IMG/VR virus record: IMGVR_UViG_3300010938_000009 | Span: 1-64,000 of that record | DNA length: 64,000 nt | From: a virus | Strand: one strand, 5' to 3' | Shown here: in pieces, positions 57,955 to 64,000 of the stretch | How positions within the stretch are numbered: the stretch's first letter is position 1 | How the letters are laid out: the number at the start of each line of letters is the position of its first letter | Program-made: the position numbers and the translations under genes | Notes under the pieces: generated by a model | The model's database searches: none | Told to the model about the DNA's origin: nothing | Seen by the model: only the letters and a program-made list of their open reading frames with translations

Positions 57955-59073
57955 TTATTTCTTTATTAGCCCTGAAGGATCATTTTTATGACACAAATTT
58001 TTGTAAACACAAATACTCCCGTACCAATTATCACACCTAGACGTATTCTTATAAACTATCTTATTCTTCATAGCTAGTATAATATTACTAATATCCTGAA
58101 ATAGTGACTGTATCTGTTCAGGTGACTTCTCTTCTACTAATACCTGTACTATAGGCTTAGGTACTTTAGTTTCTATCCAGTCTCCATGACACCTATTTCC
58201 GGTACTATCTAGTGCATCACAGGTCTTATGCCTACCATTTCTATTACCATTACACTTATTGCAGTAAGCTACTATATCTTTAGGTATATTCTTACATAGT
58301 ACTATATAACCTACTAAGTTAGTATTATAATAACTACCTTTCATACCAGCATATAAGGTTAATTGGTCTGAATAGTCTATATTATTCTGATCATAAGGCA
58401 TACCAGCAGTCTTTAAGTCAAATATAATAGGTTTATCGTAACCGTCTATTTCTAGTACCATATCTATTACTCCTACTACTGAATCTCCAGTATTAGGGTC
58501 TGTTATATTTGTAAATTGCTGGGTAGCTATTACTTTCTTTATTTTAGGATAAAATTGCGTTTTAAACGCTTCTAATAGGATTCTACCCTTATGGTTCATT
58601 GATAACCATGAAAGTCTATTAAAATACTTAATTTGTTCGTTTGTAGGTCTTTTAAAGCTGTTTTTCTTAAGCTTTACAGTTTCTTTATATAAATTTACTA
58701 GTTTAGAAAAGTCTGCTGTTTCATTAGGTTGTAGTAAATTTAATTCTCTAGCCCAGCTTTCCATAGTTATAGAATCGTTAGTTTTGTCTAGTATTGCTTC
58801 ATCAAAGTCATTGTAGCCGAAAATAATATCGTCGGCATCGTATATTTGCTTGGGTTTATTATTACTTATAGCTGTATGCCATCTATCGTAGAATTTCTCT
58901 ATATAGTCATTATTACCTTTAAGTAAGTGTTCTACTGCTGTATCTATAGCTGAACCAAAGTATAAAGAAGCCCCTTCTGTAACTCCTTTAAGCTTTTTAA
59001 CATAACTATTAAACCAATACATTGGACACATTATATAAGTACTGTTTTGACTGTAACTTGTTTTTGTACTCAT
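57955..59073 (-). CDS. RecB/Cas4-like PD-(D/E)xK exonuclease
   Basis: 372 residues. The nuclease core GVIDMVLEIDGYDKPIIFDL, then KTAGM (D ... D-x-K) and DQLTLYAGM (Q-x-x-x-Y, motif of RecB-type nucleases). Cys near the N-terminus (YIMCPMYWF) together with the C-terminal CDNWYGSICVYKNLCHK could coordinate a 4Fe-4S cluster as in Cas4/AddB. A separate insert CNKCNGNRNGRHKTCDALD, then RCHGDW looks like a zinc finger. Supplies ssDNA for ERF/RecA. Confidence 0.82.
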   Translation of the reverse strand: MSTKTSYSQNSTYIMCPMYWFNSYVKKLKGVTEGASLYFGSAIDTAVEHLLKGNNDYIEKFYDRWHTAISNNKPKQIYDADDIIFGYNDFDEAILDKTNDSITMESWARELNLLQPNETADFSKLVNLYKETVKLKKNSFKRPTNEQIKYFNRLSWLSMNHKGRILLEAFKTQFYPKIKKVIATQQFTNITDPNTGDSVVGVIDMVLEIDGYDKPIIFDLKTAGMPYDQNNIDYSDQLTLYAGMKGSYYNTNLVGYIVLCKNIPKDIVAYCNKCNGNRNGRHKTCDALDSTGNRCHGDWIETKVPKPIVQVLVEEKSPEQIQSLFQDISNIILAMKNKIVYKNTSRCDNWYGSICVYKNLCHKNDPSGLIKK

Positions 59074-59333
59074 AATCCCTTTTCTTTAAAGAAGCGTAAA
59101 TATAGAAACTTATAAGATAACTTAATAGCTTCTGTGTGCCCTTTTTTCATTAAATATTTTGATAGATTAGCTAACTTCATTGCATCGTTTATAGTTAAAC
59201 TATTATCTCCGTTAAGTAATCTAACTCTTAAGGCTTCAGCTTCTTCTAATAATTTTATATAGCTAGTTTTATCTAGCTTTTTGTGAATGTGTTCTTCTAA
59301 AGAAGCCACTTTATCATCTTTATCGTCTTTCAT
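59070..59333 (-). CDS. hypothetical helical protein, 87 residues
   Basis: Charged and helical (DKVASLEEHIHKKLDKTSYI, LTINDAMKLANLSKYLMKKG). RBS GAGGAAATTAATA; ATGA-type overlap with the nuclease gene. Unknown. Confidence 0.5.
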   Translation of the reverse strand: MKDDKDDKVASLEEHIHKKLDKTSYIKLLEEAEALRVRLLNGDNSLTINDAMKLANLSKYLMKKGHTEAIKLSYKFLYLRFFKEKGL

Positions 59334-59577
59334 TATTAATTTCCTCTAATAAATCAGTTAAAGTAGCTATTGCAGATTTATGGAATACTACCTTATCTTT
59401 TAGAGACATTAATTCGTGAGCTGTTTTAATCTTTTCTTCTGTAGATATTGTACTGTTATTTTTTAGGTTGTCAAGTTTTTTCTGAATTTTAAGTAAAGAG
59501 CTATTACTACCGTTAATTTCTACCTTATGTTCAGATATTTTAGTATTTATAAGTTGTTGTAATTTATTAATCTCCAT
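59320..59577 (-). CDS. hypothetical coiled-coil protein, 85 residues
   Basis: Helical throughout (QQLINTKISEHKVEINGSNS, TAHELMSLKDKVVFHKSAI). RBS AGGAATTAT. A TTGACA with a 16-base spacer to TACAAT lies inside on the minus strand (about 59470) and might be an internal promoter. Unknown function. Confidence 0.5.
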   Translation of the reverse strand: MEINKLQQLINTKISEHKVEINGSNSSLLKIQKKLDNLKNNSTISTEEKIKTAHELMSLKDKVVFHKSAIATLTDLLEEINNERR

Positions 59578-59827
59578 ATAATTCCTTAGCTAACCTATTA
59601 CGTTTAAATACTATAACGTAAGTTGTACTAATAACTGTCATAGGTACTGAATAATGTAAAGGTGTACCATGAGTAGCAACACTATAGTTATTATCATAGT
59701 CTGTACTTACATTAGGTAGTATTTGTACTACTTCCCAACCTCTTTCTAAACTCTCACTTATACGGTAGTCTATACTAGAAGCTTTTATATCAGTTAGCGT
59801 ATAATATTCATACTCTAGTTCTTTCAT
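59567..59827 (-). CDS. hypothetical protein, 86 residues
   Basis: Beta-rich: LEYEYYTLTDIKASSIDYRI, LERGWEVVQILPNV, TVISTTYVIVFKRN. The hydrophobic-N-x-x-x-x-x-G-W-x-V-V pattern is like DUF4177 proteins, in which a short strand-helix unit ends with a strand before a basic tail. Weak assignment. Overlaps the next gene by 11 bases. Confidence 0.5.
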   Translation of the reverse strand: MKELEYEYYTLTDIKASSIDYRISESLERGWEVVQILPNVSTDYDNNYSVATHGTPLHYSVPMTVISTTYVIVFKRNRLAKELYGD

Positions 59828-60381
59828 AAATATAAACTTTCTAACATTTCGTTATTAAAACCTAAATTGTATTCTTTATTCAATAAAAATAATAGTTTAT
59901 AATATAATTCTGTATATTTAGTTTCTTTTTTGAAGGCATTGGTGGAGCAGGAGGCGGCATGGGCGACATCAGCAGCAGTAAAGGCGGTATTGGCGATGGC
60001 GGCATAAGCGGCATAGGAGGTAGCATAGGCGGCATAGGCGGCGGCATAGGCGGAGTCCATGGTGGTTTCGGTGGTGGTGGCGGAGGTATAGGCAGTATAA
60101 GCGGCGGCATTGGCGGTATTGGCAGCGTTTTTTAAATCTTTTATTTTATCTTTAGTTGGATTTAAAATGTAATTTGCTAATAATTCCAAACAAATTTGCC
60201 TAGTTTTATAAACTTCAGGATATTTTTCTTTGTTGTAATATTGTTCTAAATTTAAAGCACATTGGTAAGCAAACTTTACTTTTAATAAATGCGGCAAACC
60301 TTTTATATTTAGAAGATTGGTAAGTTTAGTTTTATAGGTTAATTCTTTATTTTGAATAATTAAATTAATTTCAGTTTTCAT
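59824..60381 (-). CDS. Ala-rich helical-repeat protein (putative Imm-5-like immunity fold)
   Basis: 185 residues. The N-terminal half (KVKFAYQCALNLEQYYNKEK, RQICLELLANYILNPTKDKI) followed by an Ala-repeat region (SAYAAAYAAYATSYAAYAA) and VAHAAS then a helical end resembles the putative-immunity-protein fold, in which A-C-x-x-x-L-x-x-x-E ... P-x-x-x-x-x-x-I leads to AA-x-AA-Y repeats. Bases 59935-60125 are strongly GC-rich compared with their surroundings, encoding GCC/GCT-type Ala and Tyr/Thr. Function not proved. Confidence 0.5.
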   Translation of the reverse strand: MKTEINLIIQNKELTYKTKLTNLLNIKGLPHLLKVKFAYQCALNLEQYYNKEKYPEVYKTRQICLELLANYILNPTKDKIKDLKNAANTANAAAYTAYTSATTTETTMDSAYAAAYAAYATSYAAYAAIANTAFTAADVAHAASCSTNAFKKETKYTELYYKLLFLLNKEYNLGFNNEMLESLYL

Positions 60382-60383
60382 TC

Positions 60384-60923
60384 TTATCCCTTGAATATAA
60401 AAGGTACATTATAGTTTACTTTACCTTTATTACGTTTCACAAATACTTGCCACTTTATATTATAATCTTGTACTAATTTACTTTTAACTTTATAAATAGC
60501 TTGTCGGCTAACTCCTAAGTCTTTACCTACTTGAGTTAAAGTTTTATTATCAAAGTATATTTTTTCTAATACATCAATTTGATGAAAAGTTAATCTATTT
60601 CTATTTTCTTCTAAAAACTTACGCATTATTGCGTATTCACTTAATTTATTCAAACTGCTATAAAAATAATATTTTACTGTAGCAGCATTACTTAAGTTCA
60701 TAACTTCTGATATATATTTAAAGCTTTTATTTTCGTACATATACATTTTTACTATTTTTTCTTTTTTATTTGTTAAGACGTCCCAAGGTATTGAAATATC
60801 TGGTTCTGGTTCTGTAAATAACTCTTCTTCTAATGACTTAGGATCAGGTATATTACTTAAGTCCTTTCTATATACTAATGTTGGTTCTTTCTTCATTCGT
60901 CTTTCATCATTACTCATTTTCAT
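60384..60923 (-). CDS. sigma-like HTH transcription regulator
   Basis: 179 residues with two helix-turn-helix units. The first is YENKSFKYISEVMNLSNAAT followed by VKYYFYSSLNKL; the second is LTQVGKDLGVSRQAIYKVKS, which matches sigma region 4 / FIS-type HTH (L-T-x-x-x-x-x-L-G-V-S-x-x-A-I-x-x-x-K-x-x-L). N-terminal 50 residues acidic and disordered. First gene after a strong promoter, so likely an early regulator, for instance switching to later transcription. Lacks a sigma region 2 core. Confidence 0.65.
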   Translation of the reverse strand: MKMSNDERRMKKEPTLVYRKDLSNIPDPKSLEEELFTEPEPDISIPWDVLTNKKEKIVKMYMYENKSFKYISEVMNLSNAATVKYYFYSSLNKLSEYAIMRKFLEENRNRLTFHQIDVLEKIYFDNKTLTQVGKDLGVSRQAIYKVKSKLVQDYNIKWQVFVKRNKGKVNYNVPFIFKG

Positions 60924-60969
60924 TTCTTCCTTAAAATCTATAAGCTTCTCATAAGCTCTAATGTATTTA

Positions 60970-60998
60970 AGTATAAAGCAGTTTTAATATTAAGTCAA
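60970..60998 (-). promoter_or_regulatory. sigma-70 promoter for the regulator-replication operon
   Basis: Minus strand TTGACT (60993-60998), 17-base spacer, TATACT (60970-60975), in the gap between the 61002 and 60384 genes. Predicted +1 near 60963 gives a 40-base leader containing AAGGAAG. Confidence 0.7.
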
Positions 60999-61001
60999 GC
61001 T

Positions 61002-61340
61002 TTATTTAAGATAAAGTAATTTATCCATTTCATTTATCTCAAATTCTATCCCATCTTGGTTTTTAAGTACTTTATCATTTGCGTCTATAATGAATAAACT
61101 GACATGAGCTATAGTATTAAACCCATATGGTTCACTACTTAAGGGACTTATTACATCTAATATATCTTCTTTTCTAATAAGAAAATAGTGTTCTATAGTT
61201 TCAGGCCAATGGTCATCTAGTTTACTCGTAGAAAAGTATTTTCTTTCTACTATCAACTCTTTACCATATTTACTTTGATAATATAACCAAGCCTTCTTAA
61301 GTCTTAGATAAGCTGTCTTATTTTCCTTGGTTAGTTTCAT
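61002..61340 (-). CDS. hypothetical protein, 112 residues
   Basis: KENKTAYLRLKKAWLYYQSK, YFSTSKLDDHWPETIEHYFL, VISPLSSEPYGFNTIAHVSL, then a short beta end. RBS TAGGAATTTTAAT. Separates the FGE-fold gene from the regulator promoter. No recognised family. Confidence 0.5.
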   Translation of the reverse strand: MKLTKENKTAYLRLKKAWLYYQSKYGKELIVERKYFSTSKLDDHWPETIEHYFLIRKEDILDVISPLSSEPYGFNTIAHVSLFIIDANDKVLKNQDGIEFEINEMDKLLYLK

Positions 61341-61383
61341 ATTAAAATTCCTATAAAGTGTAAAAGATTAAAAGTATAAAGGA

Positions 61384-61961
61384 TCAAATTTTTGTTCTCA
61401 CCAGGCGGAACCCCACACTACGGCTGTGGAGAATGGGGTAGTCCCTATTGCAAAAAGCAGAACGCAAGCCCTGAGGGTCGCTGCACCAACCGCCCCCATG
61501 GAAAACACGAAGGGAACCACTATAAATACTAGAGGTCCATTCCCAAACGTTTCCGTGCATATCGTATAATCCCCATTTATTAGGTTTTTTAAGCCTACAG
61601 CTTGAGTTTTATGATTCGAGTTCTCATAAAACCAAACATAGTTAAATAATTCTTCTACGTCGTTGCCGAAGCAATACTCCGTCGTAGAACCAGCTCTGCA
61701 ACAATACTCCCACTCTTCTTCTGAAGGTAAACGGTAAATGTAATCTTTTTGTTTTAGATTTAATTGCTGAATTAAATCTAAGCAAGCGTTATAACTAACT
61801 TGTTCTATTGGATTACTTGTGCCTTTAAAATAACTGGGATTGTTTTGCATAAAAAACTCCCAAAGCTTTTGCGTAAATTGAGTAGTTTGAATTTCAAAAG
61901 CTTTGTTAGGGATTTTAACAAAATCAAACTCATATAACTGTTTTAATAATTCTTCATTCAT
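61384..61961 (-). CDS. FGE-sulfatase / C-type-lectin-fold variable protein, read through a -1 shift at an A-tract
   Basis: The zero frame from ATG 61961 gives FEIQTTQFTQKLWEFFMQNN, NPIEQVSYNA, YRLPSEEEWEYCCRAGSTTE and FNYVWFYENSNHKTQAVGLK, the front of a formylglycine-generating-enzyme-like domain, then loses homology and stops at 61398. A -1 shift at A AAA AAC (61584-61590) restores PNKWGLYDMHGNVWEW, LRVFHGGGW and SVGFRLVR, the exact C-terminal landmarks, ending at TGA 61384 (192 residues total). The last third has a DGR-type variable-region look. Either programmed frameshifting or on/off switching by tract length. No signal peptide. Confidence 0.72.
61402..61500 (-). other. probable DGR variable region (VR)
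   Basis: In the restored frame, between HGGGW and VGFRLV, fifteen residues (C S D, G, F C N R D Y, I L H S, S) occupy positions that in DGR targets are AAY-coded in the template. Fourteen of their codons end in C or T, ten in C, in a genome that prefers A/T at third positions. The fixed residues between (P Q, L R S A, P, R) and the end VGFRL with GC-rich codons match the conserved backbone of FGE-fold DGR variable proteins. No template repeat or reverse transcriptase lies in the window. Confidence 0.6.
61584..61590 (-). promoter_or_regulatory. A AAA AAC slippery heptamer / homopolymer switch
   Basis: Minus strand TTA AAA AAC in the zero frame; -1 slippage continues with CCT AAT AAA TGG and restores the FGE-like reading. 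One more A (seven instead of six) would give GLKKPNKWG directly, so a length change of the tract would also switch the gene on. Confidence 0.65.
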
Positions 61962-62391
61962 ATATTTTTAATGCTTTCTTTACCTTATTTAGATAATTAA
62001 AATTAATAATTAAACCTTTTTTATTATACCTTATACTACCTGCATTATAAGCTAGTATAGCTAAGTCTATGTCTTTATACCTAGTTAACTGGTACTTTAA
62101 ATATTTGGCGGCATAGTAAGCATTAGTATAAGGCTCTAATAATCCTAGTTTAGTGCCTTTATAGCCCATATCTTTAGCTGTAGGGTATTGTACCTGACAT
62201 AAACCCATACTATTATGTCCATTTCCATCGTTGTAGTTAATAGCTTTAGGATTATGACTACTTTCTACCCAACATATAGCTTTAAGTACTTTACTGTCAA
62301 CTCCTACTGTATTAGCAGCTTTAATTATAACGTCTGTTACAGCTAAAGCTTTAATAGATAGTAATGATAATAATATTATAGTTTTTGTCAT
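61954..62391 (-). CDS. lytic transglycosylase (SLT family) with signal peptide
   Basis: 145 residues. Signal peptide MTKTIILLSLLSIKALA, then the SLT catalytic motif ICWVESSHNPKAINYND with Glu43, SMGLCQVQYPTAKDMGY, and LAILAYNAG (Y-N-A-G helix). Cleaves glycan strands in the periplasm; export before lysis suggests a role in entry-site remodelling, superinfection or secreted lysis rather than a holin-dependent endolysin. Overlaps the FGE-fold gene by 8 bases, so the two are co-expressed. Confidence 0.85.
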   Translation of the reverse strand: MTKTIILLSLLSIKALAVTDVIIKAANTVGVDSKVLKAICWVESSHNPKAINYNDGNGHNSMGLCQVQYPTAKDMGYKGTKLGLLEPYTNAYYAAKYLKYQLTRYKDIDLAILAYNAGSIRYNKKGLIINFNYLNKVKKALKIYE

Positions 62392-62397
62392 AGGAAG

Positions 62398-62457
62398 TCA
62401 ATCGTTAGTTTTACCTATAATACCTATAAGTAATGTTATTACTATTAAAGTTAACAT
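62398..62457 (-). CDS. possible 19-residue membrane peptide
   Basis: ATG 62457 with GGGAGA eight bases upstream, TGA at 62398. MLTLIVITLLIGIIGKTND is one hydrophobic helix with a short polar end, like small phage membrane peptides. Short but with a good RBS and directly before the transglycosylase. Confidence 0.4.
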   Translation of the reverse strand: MLTLIVITLLIGIIGKTND

Positions 62458-62484
62458 AGTTTTCTCTCCCAATGGTTTTCTATT

Positions 62485-62892
62485 TTATCTATTATAAGAG
62501 TTTCTAATAGTTAGAATACTAGAAAATATTATTTTGTTGCGACATTTTTGAGTAGCTTTTTTTCTTATAATATTTATCATATTCTTTTTGTATTTTTTTC
62601 CAGGTTTATTACAATTTTTATAAGTTTGTAAGTTACAATATTTTAATTGAATTGACTTTTCTCCTAAAAATACATATAAACCTAATACGTTAGTAAAAGA
62701 TTTTAAACCATAAGTATTAAATTCATTTGTTAAACTTTTATCTTTTTTTTCTATCTCTATATCTCTCTGTACTTTATATCTAGGATTTTTAATAGCTATA
62801 TAAGTTACTAGAGTTTTAGCCACTTTTTCTTCAACAGTAACAGGAAGCTCATATAGCTCTTTAAATAAATCTAGGTTAATTTTAGAGAACAT
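62485..62892 (-). CDS. hypothetical protein, 135 residues
   Basis: First half FSKINLDLFKELYELPVTVE, KTLVTYIAIKNPRYKVQRDI; second half basic with four cysteines (YCNLQTYKNCNKPGKKYKKN, KCRNKIIFSS). RBS AAAAGGAAGTAAA. Follows the VWA gene with one base between. Unknown. Confidence 0.5.
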   Translation of the reverse strand: MFSKINLDLFKELYELPVTVEEKVAKTLVTYIAIKNPRYKVQRDIEIEKKDKSLTNEFNTYGLKSFTNVLGLYVFLGEKSIQLKYCNLQTYKNCNKPGKKYKKNMINIIRKKATQKCRNKIIFSSILTIRNSYNR

Positions 62893-62893
62893 T

Positions 62894-64000
62894 TTACTTC
62901 CTTTTCTGCACTTCTACTTTAGTTTTAGCTCCCCAATCATACTGCACTTTACAGTTAGGTAATAAAGCCCATAATACAGGGTATTTAGGTTTTTTTAGCT
63001 CATTACCTTCAAAGTTCATACCATCAGTAAAGTAAATTAAACCGTCTATTTCTAAGTCTTTACACTTATCAAATACAGGTTTAAATGCAGTACCACCTCT
63101 ACCTTTAAACTCAAACTTATGTTTAGGATCAAATTCTCCTATCCATTGAATTTTAGCATCACAAGCTATTAAAGTAATTTTAACGTCATCTCTATGTATT
63201 CTATCTACTTCCGCCATAAATTGATTTAAACACTCTGTATCAACTGAACCTGATTCGTCAATAGCTACTGCTAAGTGTAGTTTAGGATAAACTTTAGTTC
63301 CTGGAAAAATAATACCATAACGTCTATTTCTAGCTTTTCTTGAGGACTCAATAACTATTTCTGCTGTTTTAGCTACAAACCTTTGTAAGTCTTGTTTCCA
63401 GTTTTTAGGTTTATAATTAAGCCTATTAATAGCTTCAAGTATATCTCCAGGTAAATTACCTATACCGCCACTTTGTTCTACAGATTTATTAATTATAGAC
63501 TTTACCTTTTCAGTAACATATTCTTCATCGGGATTACCTTCAGCCCATAAACTATGATCATCAATTATTATAACTCCTTGTCCACCGCTTTGATTACCAT
63601 CTTTACTTTCTTCTTGCTTAAGAAATTCATAGTAATATTCCATATTTTGCCTATGTTCTATTCTAGGTATTTCTTTCTTTAAGTCTTCTACTAAACAAGG
63701 TCTACCTTCCATTGGTTTACCTGCATCTAGACTAGGATTAGGTATTTTATTACCATCTTTATCCATTATTTCAGTAGGATGACGCATTACATTACCTTCT
63801 TTATCAAACATTTGTAGTTTTTTAGGTAAATTAGGTAAATATTCATTAATAGCATAATCTGCGGCTCTGTTTAATCTATTAGCATCAAACATACTTTTAA
63901 TTTTATCAATTAAAGGTTTATCTTTTTCTAACATATTAGGTTCAAGGAAATTAAACCTGTGAAAGTGATTCATCATTACATGATAACAATTGTGTACAAG
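62894..64000 (-). CDS. VWA / metallopeptidase-like protein (DUF2201 type), 5' partial
   Basis: The frame is open to the right edge, so the start lies outside. At the edge it reads LVHNCYHVMMNHFHR, corresponding to the HExxH...H site of DUF2201 metallopeptidases but with Asn for the catalytic Glu. NRAADYAINEYLPN follows as in the family. The C-terminal third is a VWA-like domain with the MIDAS motif LAVAIDESGSVD and GLIYFTDGM. Such proteins usually pair with a MoxR-type AAA ATPase, here presumably upstream. Likely a chaperone-like or modification module, not an active protease if HN is real. Confidence 0.75.
   Translation of the reverse strand, partial: LVHNCYHVMMNHFHRFNFLEPNMLEKDKPLIDKIKSMFDANRLNRAADYAINEYLPNLPKKLQMFDKEGNVMRHPTEIMDKDGNKIPNPSLDAGKPMEGRPCLVEDLKKEIPRIEHRQNMEYYYEFLKQEESKDGNQSGGQGVIIIDDHSLWAEGNPDEEYVTEKVKSIINKSVEQSGGIGNLPGDILEAINRLNYKPKNWKQDLQRFVAKTAEIVIESSRKARNRRYGIIFPGTKVYPKLHLAVAIDESGSVDTECLNQFMAEVDRIHRDDVKITLIACDAKIQWIGEFDPKHKFEFKGRGGTAFKPVFDKCKDLEIDGLIYFTDGMNFEGNELKKPKYPVLWALLPNCKVQYDWGAKTKVEVQKRK

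Noticed and set aside
59880-60110. Pro-rich 76-codon frame over the GC-rich island
   Set aside because: It is the shadow of the Ala-rich gene in another frame (Ala codons read as Pro-Pro-Met patterns) and has no RBS.
61402-61500. Template repeat for the DGR-like variable region inside the window
   Set aside because: Searched both strands by eye for the backbone strings TTCCGCCTGG and TTGCGTTCTGC; they occur only once, at this locus. No reverse-transcriptase motif is seen in any frame.
1-64000. CRISPR array
   Set aside because: No regularly spaced direct repeats seen; repeats found are protein-level duplications or fibre motifs.

Overview
The window is a piece of a large, AT-rich genome of a tailed phage with a contractile tail (myovirus morphology). 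The evidence is a near-complete T4/P2-style tail and baseplate series (two gp19-like tube proteins, a frameshifting pre-tape-measure gene, tape measure, tube-initiator, gp53-, gp5-, gp25-, gp6- and P2 gpI-like proteins, then fibres) next to a self-contained replication and nucleotide-metabolism block. Stop usage is almost entirely TAA/TAG. TGA also serves as a stop, often in ATGA start-stop overlaps, so the code is standard. The host cannot be named from the sequence. Signal peptides, lipoproteins, a spanin-like protein and a periplasmic-type lytic transglycosylase suggest a Gram-negative host.

Layout. From 1 to 27271 everything reads rightward: tail tube, chaperone, tape measure, hub, spike, wedge and baseplate (1-15371), then fibre or adhesion proteins (15390-25579, with a homing-endonuclease relic and an orphan fibre C-terminus), then a Dps-like ferritin, an M15 peptidase endolysin and one unknown gene. 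Two back-to-back hairpin terminators (27292-27369) close this operon and the converging leftward one. From 27370 to the right edge everything reads leftward. 27370-34943 holds small accessory genes with thyX, a dNMP kinase, a decayed HAD phosphatase and a membrane-anchored c-type cytochrome. 34965-36929 is a tRNA-Met with its own promoter and a class II ribonucleotide reductase. 37222-39972 is an envelope and lysis-like cluster (coiled-coil membrane proteins, secreted ClpP-like protease, holin-like protein). 40156-60923 is DNA metabolism: RuvC-like, dUTPase, RecA-like, CYTH protein, intein-split family A DNA polymerase, PLP aminotransferase, ClpP, two DnaQ-type exonucleases, ATP-dependent ligase, primase-helicase, ERF annealing protein, RecB/Cas4-like nuclease and a sigma-like HTH regulator. 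60924-64000 holds a formylglycine-generating-enzyme-fold protein that looks like a diversity-generating-retroelement target, a lytic transglycosylase and the C-terminal part of a VWA metallopeptidase-like protein.

How it works together. The leftward block would be transcribed early by host sigma-70 RNA polymerase. I see consensus-like promoters before the polymerase, the tRNA, the CYTH gene, the HTH regulator and a 54-residue acidic protein. It supplies nucleotides (NrdJ, ThyX, Dut, dNMP kinase) and replication and recombination enzymes. The rightward block makes the tail.

The observations most worth following are: the DGR-like variable region with an A-tract frameshift in the FGE-fold gene; the phage c-type cytochrome; the intact PLP aminotransferase beside the polymerase; the intein in the polymerase; the duplicated, promoterless fibre tip; and promoters whose predicted start point falls on the A of the start codon. 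No reverse transcriptase or template repeat is visible here, so any DGR machinery must lie outside the window or in the host.
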